Source: Phycisphaerae bacterium
Lineage (GTDB): Bacteria; Planctomycetota; Phycisphaerae; UBA1845; Fen-1342
Direction of reading: 5' to 3'
NCBI GenBank assembly: GCA_028277645.1
Contig: JANQFV010000011.1
Span: 1 to 39,797 of the forward strand
Length of the DNA: 39,797 nt
Made by a program: the position numbers and the translations under genes
Part shown: in pieces, positions 16,561 through 24,050 of the stretch
Position numbering within the stretch: the stretch's first letter is position 1
How the letters are laid out: the number at the start of each line of letters is the position of its first letter
The notes under the pieces: model-generated
Told to the model about the DNA's origin: nothing
Database searches by the model: none
The model's input: only the letters and a program-made list of their open reading frames with translations

Positions 16561-18121
16561 GCGACAACGACGAACGAGGGGACGCCACGCGCGGCCGGAC
16601 GCCATCGAGCGTCTTTACGTCTACTGGCTGGTGAGCACGTGCCTGCTGCTGTTGATCACAGTCGTGCTGGCGCTCTTTCTTGGCGGCGCGCTGCGGCGCG
16701 AACGCGTCCTGGTGGATCGCGTCGACGCGCTGGAGCACGCCGTCCGAGCGCTCCAGCTACCGGCAGCGAGTGCGGCGGACCCGCGGGGATGTGTTCTGAA
16801 CGAGATATCCGCACCACTGCCGGAGCGTGTACCCGAAGAGCACGAGCGCGAGGAGCCGACAACCAACGCTCCGCGGGCTGTTGCGCCGGACGAGTCCCCA
16901 CCGTCTGCGCCGGAAGCGCGAGTACCGACCGACGCTGCGATCACGGCCCGCGTGAGTGCGTTGTTGGCCGTCGACGAGGTTGGCTTGGCTACCATCGTTG
17001 ATCCGGCGCGCACCCGAGCACTGTGCGATGAAGCGCTGGGCTGGCTCGCGCGGGCGCAATGGCACGGCCAAACCTGGGCAGATTTGGCGCTCGTGGCCCG
17101 GCTGGCCAGCCTGGATGCCGCAGCCGAGGCGTTCGAACGCCGAGCGGTACAGGCAGACGGCGATCTGCACGCGTACTGCGAGGCATCAACGCGGGCAGCG
17201 CTGGGCCGCGGGCAGCATCGCGCGGCGCTGCGATTCGCGCGGCGACTCGCGGAGCGAACCAGGAACGATGCGACGGCGGATGTGTTGCTGGCCGACGCCC
17301 TACTGGGCGCCGGTGAGACGCCGGAAGCGGTCGATACGTTGATGCGGGTGCGCGAGTTGGACGGGCTGCTGGCAGCTGATCGGTTGCGCCTGGCGCGGAT
17401 GTTTGTGACGCTCGAGCGCTGGCCCGATCTCGGGACCGTGCTGGACACGATTGATGACGTGCCTGAGCGGTTGATACCGCAGCGAGATTTCCTCATCGCC
17501 GTATCGCTCATCTTTGTGGGCCGGATGGTCGAGGCCGTCGGCATTCTGGATTTTCTCGAAGCGGAACTGACTGCGACACCGGCCAGGGTCTACGCTGATG
17601 CGCCGGATCTCTACGACGTGCTCGTGTGGAAAGGCGTCGCGCTGACGTATGCCGATGAGTTGGACGCGGCCCGTACGTTGTTCGATCGCGCGGCGGAGCT
17701 CGCGCCGGATCGTCCATTGGCGGGATATCGTCGGGCGATACTCGAAGCGCTGGCCGGCAAGCCGGAGACGGCCATTGCATATCTCGAAAACGTGTTGGCG
17801 GGATCGCCGCGCCTGGCGCCTGCGTGGGAGGCCCTCGCATCGCTGAAACTTGACGCGGACGAGATCGATGTTGCCCTGGGACATCTGGGCCGTGTGATCG
17901 AACTCAGCCCGCGGCGGGCATCGGCGCACTTCCTGGTGGCGATTGCACACGCGCGCGTCTCGCGCGCTGAGGAAGCGTCGTCGGCGTTGTGGAAGACCTT
18001 TCGGCTCGACCCGGAGTATCTGGCGGAGGCGAAAGAAATCGAAGTGCTGCGCCGAATCTTCTCGCCGGAGGAGCTGGACGCGCTTGCGCTGGAGGCGCCG
18101 CTGCAGGGTGGGGTGGAGTGA
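16550..18121 (+). CDS. Membrane-anchored TPR protein
   Basis: The 523-residue product starts at ATG 16550, inside the end of the previous gene. A cytoplasmic basic N-terminus (MANERQRRTRG) precedes a single membrane segment (YWLVSTCLLLLITVVLALFL), then a short helix and low-complexity linker, and from about 130 a chain of TPR-type helix pairs (AALRFARRLAERTRNDATAD, AIAYLENVLAGSPRLAPAWEAL, ASAHFLVAIAHARVSRAEEAS). The domain is predicted outside the cytoplasm. TPRs bind partner proteins. With the preceding gene it may form a complex at the inner membrane. Confidence 0.8.
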   Translation: MANERQRRTRGRHARPDAIERLYVYWLVSTCLLLLITVVLALFLGGALRRERVLVDRVDALEHAVRALQLPAASAADPRGCVLNEISAPLPERVPEEHEREEPTTNAPRAVAPDESPPSAPEARVPTDAAITARVSALLAVDEVGLATIVDPARTRALCDEALGWLARAQWHGQTWADLALVARLASLDAAAEAFERRAVQADGDLHAYCEASTRAALGRGQHRAALRFARRLAERTRNDATADVLLADALLGAGETPEAVDTLMRVRELDGLLAADRLRLARMFVTLERWPDLGTVLDTIDDVPERLIPQRDFLIAVSLIFVGRMVEAVGILDFLEAELTATPARVYADAPDLYDVLVWKGVALTYADELDAARTLFDRAAELAPDRPLAGYRRAILEALAGKPETAIAYLENVLAGSPRLAPAWEALASLKLDADEIDVALGHLGRVIELSPRRASAHFLVAIAHARVSRAEEASSALWKTFRLDPEYLAEAKEIEVLRRIFSPEELDALALEAPLQGGVE

Positions 18122-18164
18122 CGGTGGTGGTTATCGGTCGCGTTCGTGCGGCAGGGCTGCGTGC

Positions 18165-18170
18165 TACAAT
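18165..18170 (+). promoter_or_regulatory. Possible -10 element for hflX
   Basis: TACAAT lies 51 bases before the hflX start. The upstream partner TTCGTG (16-base spacing) is weak, so the gene may also be read from the preceding operon, whose last stop is 100 bases upstream. Confidence 0.3.
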
Positions 18171-18221
18171 GACGTAGGCTGGCGTGCGGTGGAACGGCAC
18201 GACGGGAACGAGGAGGTGTGC

Positions 18222-19535
18222 GTGGCGATCAACCCGCGCGAGGGACTGTCGGTAGGACAAGAGAACGCCGTGCTCGTCAAGGTGATGCTGGACGGGCAGC
18301 CGCTTGAGGGGGACCCACTGGCCGAGCTGGCGGAGTTGACTCGTTCCGCGGGGGCTGAAGTCGTAAGCCGATGTGTTCAGCGGCGAAGGGCCTACCACCC
18401 GGCGAGCTGCGTCGGAAAGGGCAAGCTGGAAGAAATCCGGCAGCGAGTGGATTGCTTCGGGGCGAACGTCGTCATCTTCGACAATGACCTCAGTCCTTCG
18501 CAGATTCGCGAGATCGAGAAGGCCGTCAAGTGCAAGGTGCTCGATCGCAGTGAGCTGATTCTCGACATCTTCGCGTCGCGGGCGCGGACGCACGAGGCAC
18601 GCCTGCAAGTCGAGCTGGCCCAACTGGAATACACCGCACCGCGGCTGCGCGGCATGTGGACCCACCTGGAGCGAATCGCCGGCGCCGGCGGCGGAACGGG
18701 CGCGGGTGCCGTCGGTGGCATCGGTACGCGCGGTCCGGGTGAAAGTCAGATCGAAATCGACCGGCGGTTGGTGGGCAAGCGGCTTGCATTTCTGAAGCAG
18801 CAGCTTGCGGAGATCGATCGACGGAAGATGCGGGAGGTTCGGGCGCGTCGGGACTTCTTCACTGTTTCGCTGGTGGGCTACACCAATGCGGGCAAGAGTA
18901 CGCTGATGAACGTGCTGACTGATGCGGAAACGCGCGCGGAGGACCGGCTGTTCGCGACGCTGGATACGCTGACGCGCAGGTGGGATCTGGGCAACGGGCG
19001 CTACGTGCTGCTGTCGGACACGGTCGGGTTCATTCGTGACCTGCCGCACCACCTGGTGGCGTCCTTCCGGGCGACACTGGAGGAAGCCATTCACGCCGAC
19101 CTGCTGCTGCACGTGGTTGATGCCGCGAATCCGGAGGCGGAGCGTCAGATCGAGGCGGTTCAGGATGTTCTGACAGAGCTCGGTGCGAACGAGCGGCCCA
19201 GCTTGCTGGTGCTCAACAAGACGGACGCAGTGCAGGACGAGGGTCTCCTGACTGTGCTGCGCGGGCGGCACGACCGGGCCGTCGCTGTGTCAGCCATGAC
19301 GAGCGCGGGGCTGGATGGATTGCGGGCGGCGGTCGAACAGGCCATGCGCGGCGAGCAACGCCGTATGACGCTCTCGGTGCCGGTTCAGGACGGACGGGCG
19401 CTGCGGTTCCTGGAGCGGTTCGCGGATATCTTCGAGCGGCGGTACGAGGAAGATCGCACGGTGCTGGACGTCGCGATCGCGCCGCGAGCGCTCGATCACC
19501 TCCACAGCATCGCGGCTGACGTGCAACACGCGTGA
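18222..19535 (+). CDS. hflX: GTPase HflX
   Basis: HflX is a ribosome-binding GTPase that splits stalled or hibernating 70S ribosomes under stress. The 437-residue product starts at GTG 18222 with a strong AGGAGG at 18211-18216. Motifs: the N-terminal domain (NVVIFDNDLSPSQIREIEKAVKCKVLDRSELILDIFASRARTHE, too long to be anything else), GPGESQIEIDRR, G1 GYTNAGKST near 218, G3 DTVGFI, G4 NKTD and G5 SAMTSAGL. All nucleotide-binding motifs are intact. Confidence 0.96.
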   Translation: MAINPREGLSVGQENAVLVKVMLDGQPLEGDPLAELAELTRSAGAEVVSRCVQRRRAYHPASCVGKGKLEEIRQRVDCFGANVVIFDNDLSPSQIREIEKAVKCKVLDRSELILDIFASRARTHEARLQVELAQLEYTAPRLRGMWTHLERIAGAGGGTGAGAVGGIGTRGPGESQIEIDRRLVGKRLAFLKQQLAEIDRRKMREVRARRDFFTVSLVGYTNAGKSTLMNVLTDAETRAEDRLFATLDTLTRRWDLGNGRYVLLSDTVGFIRDLPHHLVASFRATLEEAIHADLLLHVVDAANPEAERQIEAVQDVLTELGANERPSLLVLNKTDAVQDEGLLTVLRGRHDRAVAVSAMTSAGLDGLRAAVEQAMRGEQRRMTLSVPVQDGRALRFLERFADIFERRYEEDRTVLDVAIAPRALDHLHSIAADVQHA

Positions 19536-19628
19536 GCTTTCAGCGGAGTACCGCGGTACGCGCGCCTAGGATCACGCTGTGTGACACGTGACAGTTGCCT
19601 CCTAAGCTTACTTCCGATGGAGAACGTG

Positions 19629-20246
19629 ATGAGGATCGTACTCGTAGCGACGCTGCTATCTGCGTGCGCTGGCACCGTGCTCGCGCAGGAGAAGAAGTCC
19701 GAAGAGAAGGCGAAGAACATCCTGGATTTCACGGTGAACGACATCGATGGCAAGGAGGTCTCGCTCGACAAGTACCGCGGCGATGTGGTGCTGATCGTGA
19801 ACGTGGCCTCCAAGTGTGGGCTTACGCCGCAATACGCCGAGTTGCAGCAACTGCACGAGAAGTACCACAAGCGCGGGCTGCGGATTCTCGGCTTTCCGGC
19901 GAACAACTTCGGCGGCCAGGAGCCGGGGACGAACGCGGAGATCAAGCGCTTCTGTACATCGAAGTACGACGTGGGCTTCGACATGTTTGCCAAGGTATCA
20001 GTGCAGGGCGAGCCTCAGTGCGCGCTGTACCGCTTCCTGACGTCGGAGGAGAAGAATCCCAAACACGGCGGCGAGATCCGCTGGAACTTCACGAAGTTCC
20101 TGGTCGATCGCAACGGGGAGATCATCGGGCGGTTCGAGCCGCGGGTGAAGCCGTCGAGCCGTGAGGTGGTCAACGCGGTTGAGAATGCGCTCGAGGCGGA
20201 CTCAGAGAAGGGTGAGAAGGAGGACAGCAAGAGCACTGCCGGCTGA
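19629..20246 (+). CDS. Exported glutathione peroxidase-family protein
   Basis: The enzyme reduces hydroperoxides, probably with thioredoxin as donor in the Cys form. The 205-residue product starts at ATG 19629 (GGAGA upstream); ATG 19617 is an alternative. The N-terminal segment (RIVLVATLLSAC) is a signal that contains LSAC, a possible lipobox, so it may be a lipoprotein. The catalytic set is complete: Cys63 in NVASKCGLTPQY, Gln97 in FGGQEPG, Trp152 and Asn153 in RWNFTKF; resolving Cys109 in RFCTSKYDV. A charged tail (DSEKGEKEDSKS) follows. It is 93 bases after hflX and could be read with it. Confidence 0.93.
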   Translation: MRIVLVATLLSACAGTVLAQEKKSEEKAKNILDFTVNDIDGKEVSLDKYRGDVVLIVNVASKCGLTPQYAELQQLHEKYHKRGLRILGFPANNFGGQEPGTNAEIKRFCTSKYDVGFDMFAKVSVQGEPQCALYRFLTSEEKNPKHGGEIRWNFTKFLVDRNGEIIGRFEPRVKPSSREVVNAVENALEADSEKGEKEDSKSTAG

Positions 20247-20276
20247 CGGGCGACATCCGGGGAGATCTCTCGTTTG

Positions 20277-20295
20277 CACTGCTCGCAGAGCAGTG
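20277..20295. repeat. Inverted repeat CACTGCTC...GAGCAGTG, copy 1
   Basis: Perfect 8-bp arms CACTGCTC and GAGCAGTG around GCA, 30 bases after the peroxidase stop. Two related copies lie at 32154-32175 and 32191-32208. It may serve as the terminator here. Confidence 0.7.
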
Positions 20296-20314
20296 TCACC
20301 GCCGTACAGTCTCG

Positions 20315-20344
20315 TTGCCATTGTGTGAGTGACTCGGGTAGTAT
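20315..20344 (+). promoter_or_regulatory. Promoter of the MTAP-like/amidohydrolase pair
   Basis: TTGCCA (five of six), an 18-base spacer and TAGTAT. It gives a leader of about 105 bases before ATG 20455. Confidence 0.45.
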
Positions 20345-20454
20345 CCATGTTCGCGGATGTTGATGGCGCGGGCACACGGATGCTGCCGGCCGGCGGGGCA
20401 CGGAAGTCCACCTATCGTCGCAGGATGCTGACGACGGAGTCGCGGGAGCGAATC

Positions 20455-21354
20455 ATGGCGGTATCGCTGGCGTGTATCGGCGGACGAGCGGCCTACCACC
20501 TGCTGCGCGAAGGCGCGTTGCTCGCGGAGCGGCTCGGGCCGCAGAGCACGCCTTTCGGCGATTCGCAGCCCGTGTACCGCTGCGAGTCGCGCTTCGGCGA
20601 GTTTCTCTTTCTTTCGCGCCACGGCGAGGCGGCCTACGAGCGCACGCCGACGTTCGTGAACTTCCGGGCAAACATTTTCGCGCTAAAGGAACTCGGCATC
20701 CGGTCGATCGTGTCGTGGAGTGAGACGCGCGGCATCAGCCACAACTTCACCATTGGGCAGTATGTGATCATCGACGACCTGATCGATGAGACCGTGTCGC
20801 GTCCACAGACGTTCTTCGAGAATCGCGGATTCGGGCATATCCGGCAGTGGCCGGTGTTTTGCCCGTCGTTGCGGGCGGCGCTGAAACGCACGTTGAGCGA
20901 AGAAGACTGCGAATTCGCGGACCGCGGTGTGTACGTCTGTGTCGAGGGCCCGCGACACGAAACACCTGCCGAAGCCCGCAAGTATGCGACGTACGGCGGC
21001 GAGTTGCTCGGGCAGGCGCTTGCGCCGGAAGTGTTCCTGGCGCGCGAGCTGCAAATCTGCTACGCCAGCCTGTGCTACGTCGGGCGCTACGCGGAGGATG
21101 GCTCCAATTATCGTCCGTTTGAGGACGGTAGGGCGCTAGATGTCACAGAGGAGCGGCAACGGGCACGGATGGCCGTGGAGCGTATGCCCCGGTTGCTCGA
21201 GCGGTTCTCCGACATCTTGCCGCGCACGCCCGGGGCGTGCCATTGCGAATCCTCGATGGCCGGGCATATCGAACGCGGGCAACTGGGCCCGGACTGGCGC
21301 ACCTGGTTCGATGACGAGAGCGAAGATCTGAACCCGCACGAGCCCGAGCCGTGA
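20455..21354 (+). CDS. Divergent MTAP/PNP-family nucleoside phosphorylase homologue
   Basis: The 299-residue product starts at ATG 20455 with GGGAG upstream; an in-frame ATG at 20425 would add ten residues. The fold is that of 5'-methylthioadenosine phosphorylase: LFLSRHG (Arg55-His56), VNFRANIFALKELGI, EGPRHETPAE (164-173). Yet the usual phosphate-binding IGGTG/IGGSG is CIGGRAA, so Thr/Ser is Arg11; the GHR/H residues after RHG are EAAYE; the IGMT motif is LGQA; and the purine-binding Asp motif is lacking after CYASLC. It may have a different substrate, or be a non-phosphorolytic relative. It overlaps the next gene by four bases. Confidence 0.8.
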   Translation: MAVSLACIGGRAAYHLLREGALLAERLGPQSTPFGDSQPVYRCESRFGEFLFLSRHGEAAYERTPTFVNFRANIFALKELGIRSIVSWSETRGISHNFTIGQYVIIDDLIDETVSRPQTFFENRGFGHIRQWPVFCPSLRAALKRTLSEEDCEFADRGVYVCVEGPRHETPAEARKYATYGGELLGQALAPEVFLARELQICYASLCYVGRYAEDGSNYRPFEDGRALDVTEERQRARMAVERMPRLLERFSDILPRTPGACHCESSMAGHIERGQLGPDWRTWFDDESEDLNPHEPEP

Positions 21355-22568
21355 TCCTGAGGGCCGCGTGGATCGTGCCCGTGGCACGGCCGCCGATACG
21401 CGGAGGCGCCGTGCGGATCGCGGATGACCGCATCATCGCGGTCGGGCCAGCCGATGCGGTGGTGGCGGGGGCACCCGATGATGACGTTTCTGACCTGGGG
21501 GAGGTCGCGCTCACGCCGGGGCTGGTCAATCCGCACGCGCACCTTGAGCTTACGTGCTACGCCGGTCGTCTGGAGCCGGCCGATTTCTGGGCGTGGCTGT
21601 GGGCGCTGGTCGCGCTGCGGCGCGAACCCGGGCAGGTCGAGCGCGAATCCGCGGCGGCGATCACGGGCGCGTGGGAGTCGCTCCGGAGCGGCGTGACGTG
21701 TGTGGGGGACATCTCGCGGCGGAATCTGAACTGGCGCGGGCTCAGGGACGTGCCGATTCGTAAGGTCTGCTTCGTTGAATTGCTCTCACTCGCGGACCAT
21801 CCCCCGCGGGACGTGGACGAGCTGAAGGCGGCCGTCGCCGAGGTTGAAGAGGACGAACTGCTTACGGTAGGCGTGACGCCGCATACGCCGTACACGGTGC
21901 AGGGACCGGCGATTCGGGAGTCGATGCTGCTGGCGGACACGCTGGAACGGCCGTGGTGTACGCACTGGGCGGAATCGCGCGAAGAGCGGGCGTTTCTACG
22001 GGGTGAGGCTGATGCGTTCCCGGAATTCGTGCAGGCGTTTCTGGCCCAGTGTCAGGTGGCATCGCCCAAGTGCGAGGCGTTCGAGTTTCTGGAATGGTGT
22101 GCGCGGGGGGCCAGCCCCGGGGCGCTGGCCCACTGTAATTACCTGGTACCGGGTGACGCGGAACGCCTGGCGGCGGCGGGGCATGTCGTGATGTACTGTC
22201 CGCGGGCGCACCGTTTCTTCGGGCACGCGCCGCACTCCTATCGAGAGATGTTGGCCGCGGGCGTCACAGTGGCGCTCGGCACCGACAGCGCCGCGAGCAA
22301 CGAAGATCTGGCGTTGCTCAAAGAGGCAGGGACGCTGTTGCGGGAAGATCCGCAGGCACCGTCGGCGGAGCGATTGCTGGAGATGGTGACGCGGGACGCA
22401 GCACGGGCGCTCGGACTGGCGGATCGAATCGGCACGCTGGAAGCGGGAAAACAGGCGGATCTGGTGGCGTTTCCTGTGTCTGCGGTGTCGGACAACTCGG
22501 TGCGCGAGTTGCTGGAGCAAACGCCGGCCGCGGAGCGGGTCTGGGTAGCAGGGAGACGAGTGATCTAA
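21351..22568 (+). CDS. Amidohydrolase, adenosine-type deaminase (MTA/SAH or aminodeoxyfutalosine deaminase-like)
   Basis: The 405-residue enzyme starts at GTG 21351, overlapping the previous stop by GTGA. It is a metal-dependent TIM barrel: HxH at His62-x-His64 (NPHAHLEL), His205 and Glu208 in THWAES, His261 in LAHCNYL, and Asp312 in GTDSAAS. C-terminal IGTLEAGKQADLVAFPV is the family end. The THWAES segment, then the FPEFVQAFL run, resembles aminodeoxyfutalosine deaminases of menaquinone synthesis; MTA/SAH/5'-deoxyadenosine deaminases share it. Coupled translation with the MTAP-family protein suggests deamination followed by N-glycosyl bond cleavage of an adenosine derivative. Confidence 0.88.
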   Translation: MILRAAWIVPVARPPIRGGAVRIADDRIIAVGPADAVVAGAPDDDVSDLGEVALTPGLVNPHAHLELTCYAGRLEPADFWAWLWALVALRREPGQVERESAAAITGAWESLRSGVTCVGDISRRNLNWRGLRDVPIRKVCFVELLSLADHPPRDVDELKAAVAEVEEDELLTVGVTPHTPYTVQGPAIRESMLLADTLERPWCTHWAESREERAFLRGEADAFPEFVQAFLAQCQVASPKCEAFEFLEWCARGASPGALAHCNYLVPGDAERLAAAGHVVMYCPRAHRFFGHAPHSYREMLAAGVTVALGTDSAASNEDLALLKEAGTLLREDPQAPSAERLLEMVTRDAARALGLADRIGTLEAGKQADLVAFPVSAVSDNSVRELLEQTPAAERVWVAGRRVI

Positions 22569-22569
22569 G

Positions 22570-22587
22570 CCGCGCACGAACGCGCGG
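22570..22587. terminator. Short stem-loop between convergent genes
   Basis: CCGCGC and GCGCGG pair around a six-base loop between the amidohydrolase stop and the ferritin-like gene stop. It could end both transcripts. There is no T tract, so the call is tentative. Confidence 0.35.
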
Positions 22588-22597
22588 ATTGCAGGGG

Positions 22598-23023
22598 CTA
22601 CTCGACGAGAAGTTGCTTGAGCTCGGCGACGTGCTCGGACTCGGTGGCGATTTGTGCGCGGATAAAGTCTTCCAGGGCGACGTCGCCCACTACGCGGGTG
22701 AGCGTGTCCTGGTAGGCCTCGAGCGCAGCCTCCTCGAACGTCAGGGCGGTGCGGAGCGCTTCCTTGCCGTCCAGTGACTCGGGCGGCAAGGCAATCTCCA
22801 TCTTCAGCTCCGGGACCGCGCCGAGCTCGCGGATCTTGCGAGCGATGACCTCGGCGTGCTCGATAGTCTCGGTGTAGCCGTTCTTCAGCACCGGCCCGAC
22901 CACGAGGTAGTCCATGCCCCGCACGGAGTTAAAGAGGTGCAGATAACGGAGGGCCGCCTCAATTTCTTCAGCGAAGAGGCCGTTTAGTTCCTGGATGGCT
23001 TCGGCGCGGGACAGCACGCTCAC
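22598..23023 (-). CDS. Ferritin-like diiron protein, bacterioferritin type
   Basis: The 141-residue four-helix protein has the ligand pattern of ferritin-like oxidases: Glu in EEIEAALRYLHLF (helix 1), Glu52/Glu55-His56 in ETIEHAE (helix 2), Glu97/98 in FEEAALEAY (helix 3), and Glu128-x2-His131 in ESEHVAEL (helix 4). The spacing in helix 2 differs slightly from canonical bacterioferritin. Such proteins oxidise and store iron or detoxify it. It follows the DtxR-type regulator by three bases, so the pair is probably an iron-controlled unit. Confidence 0.85.
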   Translation of the reverse strand: MSVLSRAEAIQELNGLFAEEIEAALRYLHLFNSVRGMDYLVVGPVLKNGYTETIEHAEVIARKIRELGAVPELKMEIALPPESLDGKEALRTALTFEEAALEAYQDTLTRVVGDVALEDFIRAQIATESEHVAELKQLLVE

Positions 23024-23026
23024 AGG

Positions 23027-23566
23027 TCACTCCGAAGTTTCGGGGGCGGGGCGCAGGTTTTCGGATAAGCACTCATCCCGGCAGCTTGGGCAGGTACCGG
23101 GCGTCCGGTTGCACGCCGACTCGTGCGCGGACCACTTCTCGATGAACTCGTGGACACAATCCTGGTCTGCTTCGAGGAAGCGCAGGAACGAGAGCAGGCG
23201 TTGGGCCGTGCTGTTCGAGACCAGGTGTTCGAGCTTGCAGGCGTCAATTTCGGCCTGCTCGGGCGCGACACTCAGCACGTCGGACAGAAACCGCTGAATC
23301 AGGTGCCGCTTGGTCTTGATTGCGCTGACTAGGTTCCGGCCGGGCTCGGACAGGCGGAGGTGGCGATTCTCGTCCTGCTCGACCAGGCCGGCCTTCTTCA
23401 GCGGGCGCAGCGTGATCGAGACGCTGCCGCGCGTGATGTTGAGCTGGCGGGCAATGTCGGAGACGCGGGCATAGCCGAGCCGTTCGATCAGGTCGTCGAT
23501 CGCCATCAGGTGATGGGCGGCGCTGTGCGAGATGACGTTCTGCTCGAAGGCCTTCCAGATATCCAC
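23027..23566 (-). CDS. DtxR-family metal-dependent regulator with a cysteine-rich tail
   Basis: The 179-residue protein starts at GTG 23566 with GGAG six bases upstream. It has a winged-helix DNA-binding domain (ARVSDIARQLNITRGSVSITLRPLKKAGLVEQDENR, positions 33-68) and a dimerisation/metal domain with Glu106, Cys110, Glu113 and His114 in AEIDACKLEH, as in DtxR/IdeR. In iron repressors these residues bind Fe2+. The tail adds Cys152, Cys159, Cys162 and Cys166 (CX6CX2CX3C), which I do not know from DtxR/MntR. Operon partner is the ferritin-like gene, which it may regulate, with its own expression controlled by the promoter at 23604-23632. Confidence 0.9.
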   Translation of the reverse strand: MDIWKAFEQNVISHSAAHHLMAIDDLIERLGYARVSDIARQLNITRGSVSITLRPLKKAGLVEQDENRHLRLSEPGRNLVSAIKTKRHLIQRFLSDVLSVAPEQAEIDACKLEHLVSNSTAQRLLSFLRFLEADQDCVHEFIEKWSAHESACNRTPGTCPSCRDECLSENLRPAPETSE

Positions 23567-23603
23567 CGGTTGCTCCGTGGGCTGGGTACGTCAGGCACGT
23601 CGA

Positions 23604-23632
23604 ATTATACGAGCACGGCGCGCGTTTGTCGG
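23604..23632 (-). promoter_or_regulatory. Promoter of the iron-regulator/ferritin operon
   Basis: On the minus strand CCGACA, 17 bases, and a perfect TATAAT, 38 bases before GTG 23566. No obvious palindromic DtxR-type operator is seen around it. Confidence 0.6.
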
Positions 23633-23683
23633 GCAGCGCGCGTGCGCAGCACCGGGAAATCCGCGCTTCGCGCTGCGTTGGCC

Positions 23684-23712
23684 TTGAAAAAGACACGCGG
23701 GTATGGCACAAT
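23684..23712 (+). promoter_or_regulatory. Promoter of gdhA, distant
   Basis: TTGAAA (five of six), 17 bases, CACAAT (four of six). It would start transcription near 23719, about 330 bases before the gdhA ATG. It diverges from the promoter at 23604. Confidence 0.5.
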
Positions 23713-23718
23713 GCCCTC

Positions 23719-24050
23719 CTTGCCCGTTACCAGCGCGTGCAAGTGGGCTGGTCGATGGGCGGGAGCCGTGCGAAGTGCGGTAAACGAGGGCGGGTTCGCA
23801 GAGTAGGGCGGTCGCGGTGACCTGGCTTGCCGCTGTCCGCTGGAACCTGTCCGGCCAGCCAAGATGTCGGAACGCCAAGGCATGCCTGGCTCCGGTGTAG
23901 TGGTCAATCCAAAGCCTTTCCCACGAGAGTATGAGCCGGTCTCGGACCGGATGGAGCGCGGTGCGGAAGCCGCGCGCAGATCGGAGGTAGCCGTCGGCGG
24001 CCCCGGGATGGGTGTCGTAGCGGCGGGTTGGTAACAGAGTGGAGATGCCC
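23719..24050 (+). other. Long structured 5' leader of gdhA
   Basis: This 332-base stretch has no credible protein gene. It contains several hairpins: TGGCTTGCCG with CGGCCAGCCA (23823-23861), CCGGTC/GACCGG (23936-23950), and GCGCGG/CCGCGC (23956-23975). I tried the glnA, cobalamin and tRNA/RNase P patterns and none fitted. It may be a regulatory RNA leader of glutamate dehydrogenase. Confidence 0.45.

Noticed and set aside
17904..19271. 455-residue minus-strand ORF
   Set aside because: Antisense to hflX, whose motifs are intact; composition is that of a shadow frame.
19549..19560. GTACCGCGGTAC palindrome after hflX
   Set aside because: A 12-bp palindrome with no loop or T tract; likely chance in GC-rich DNA.
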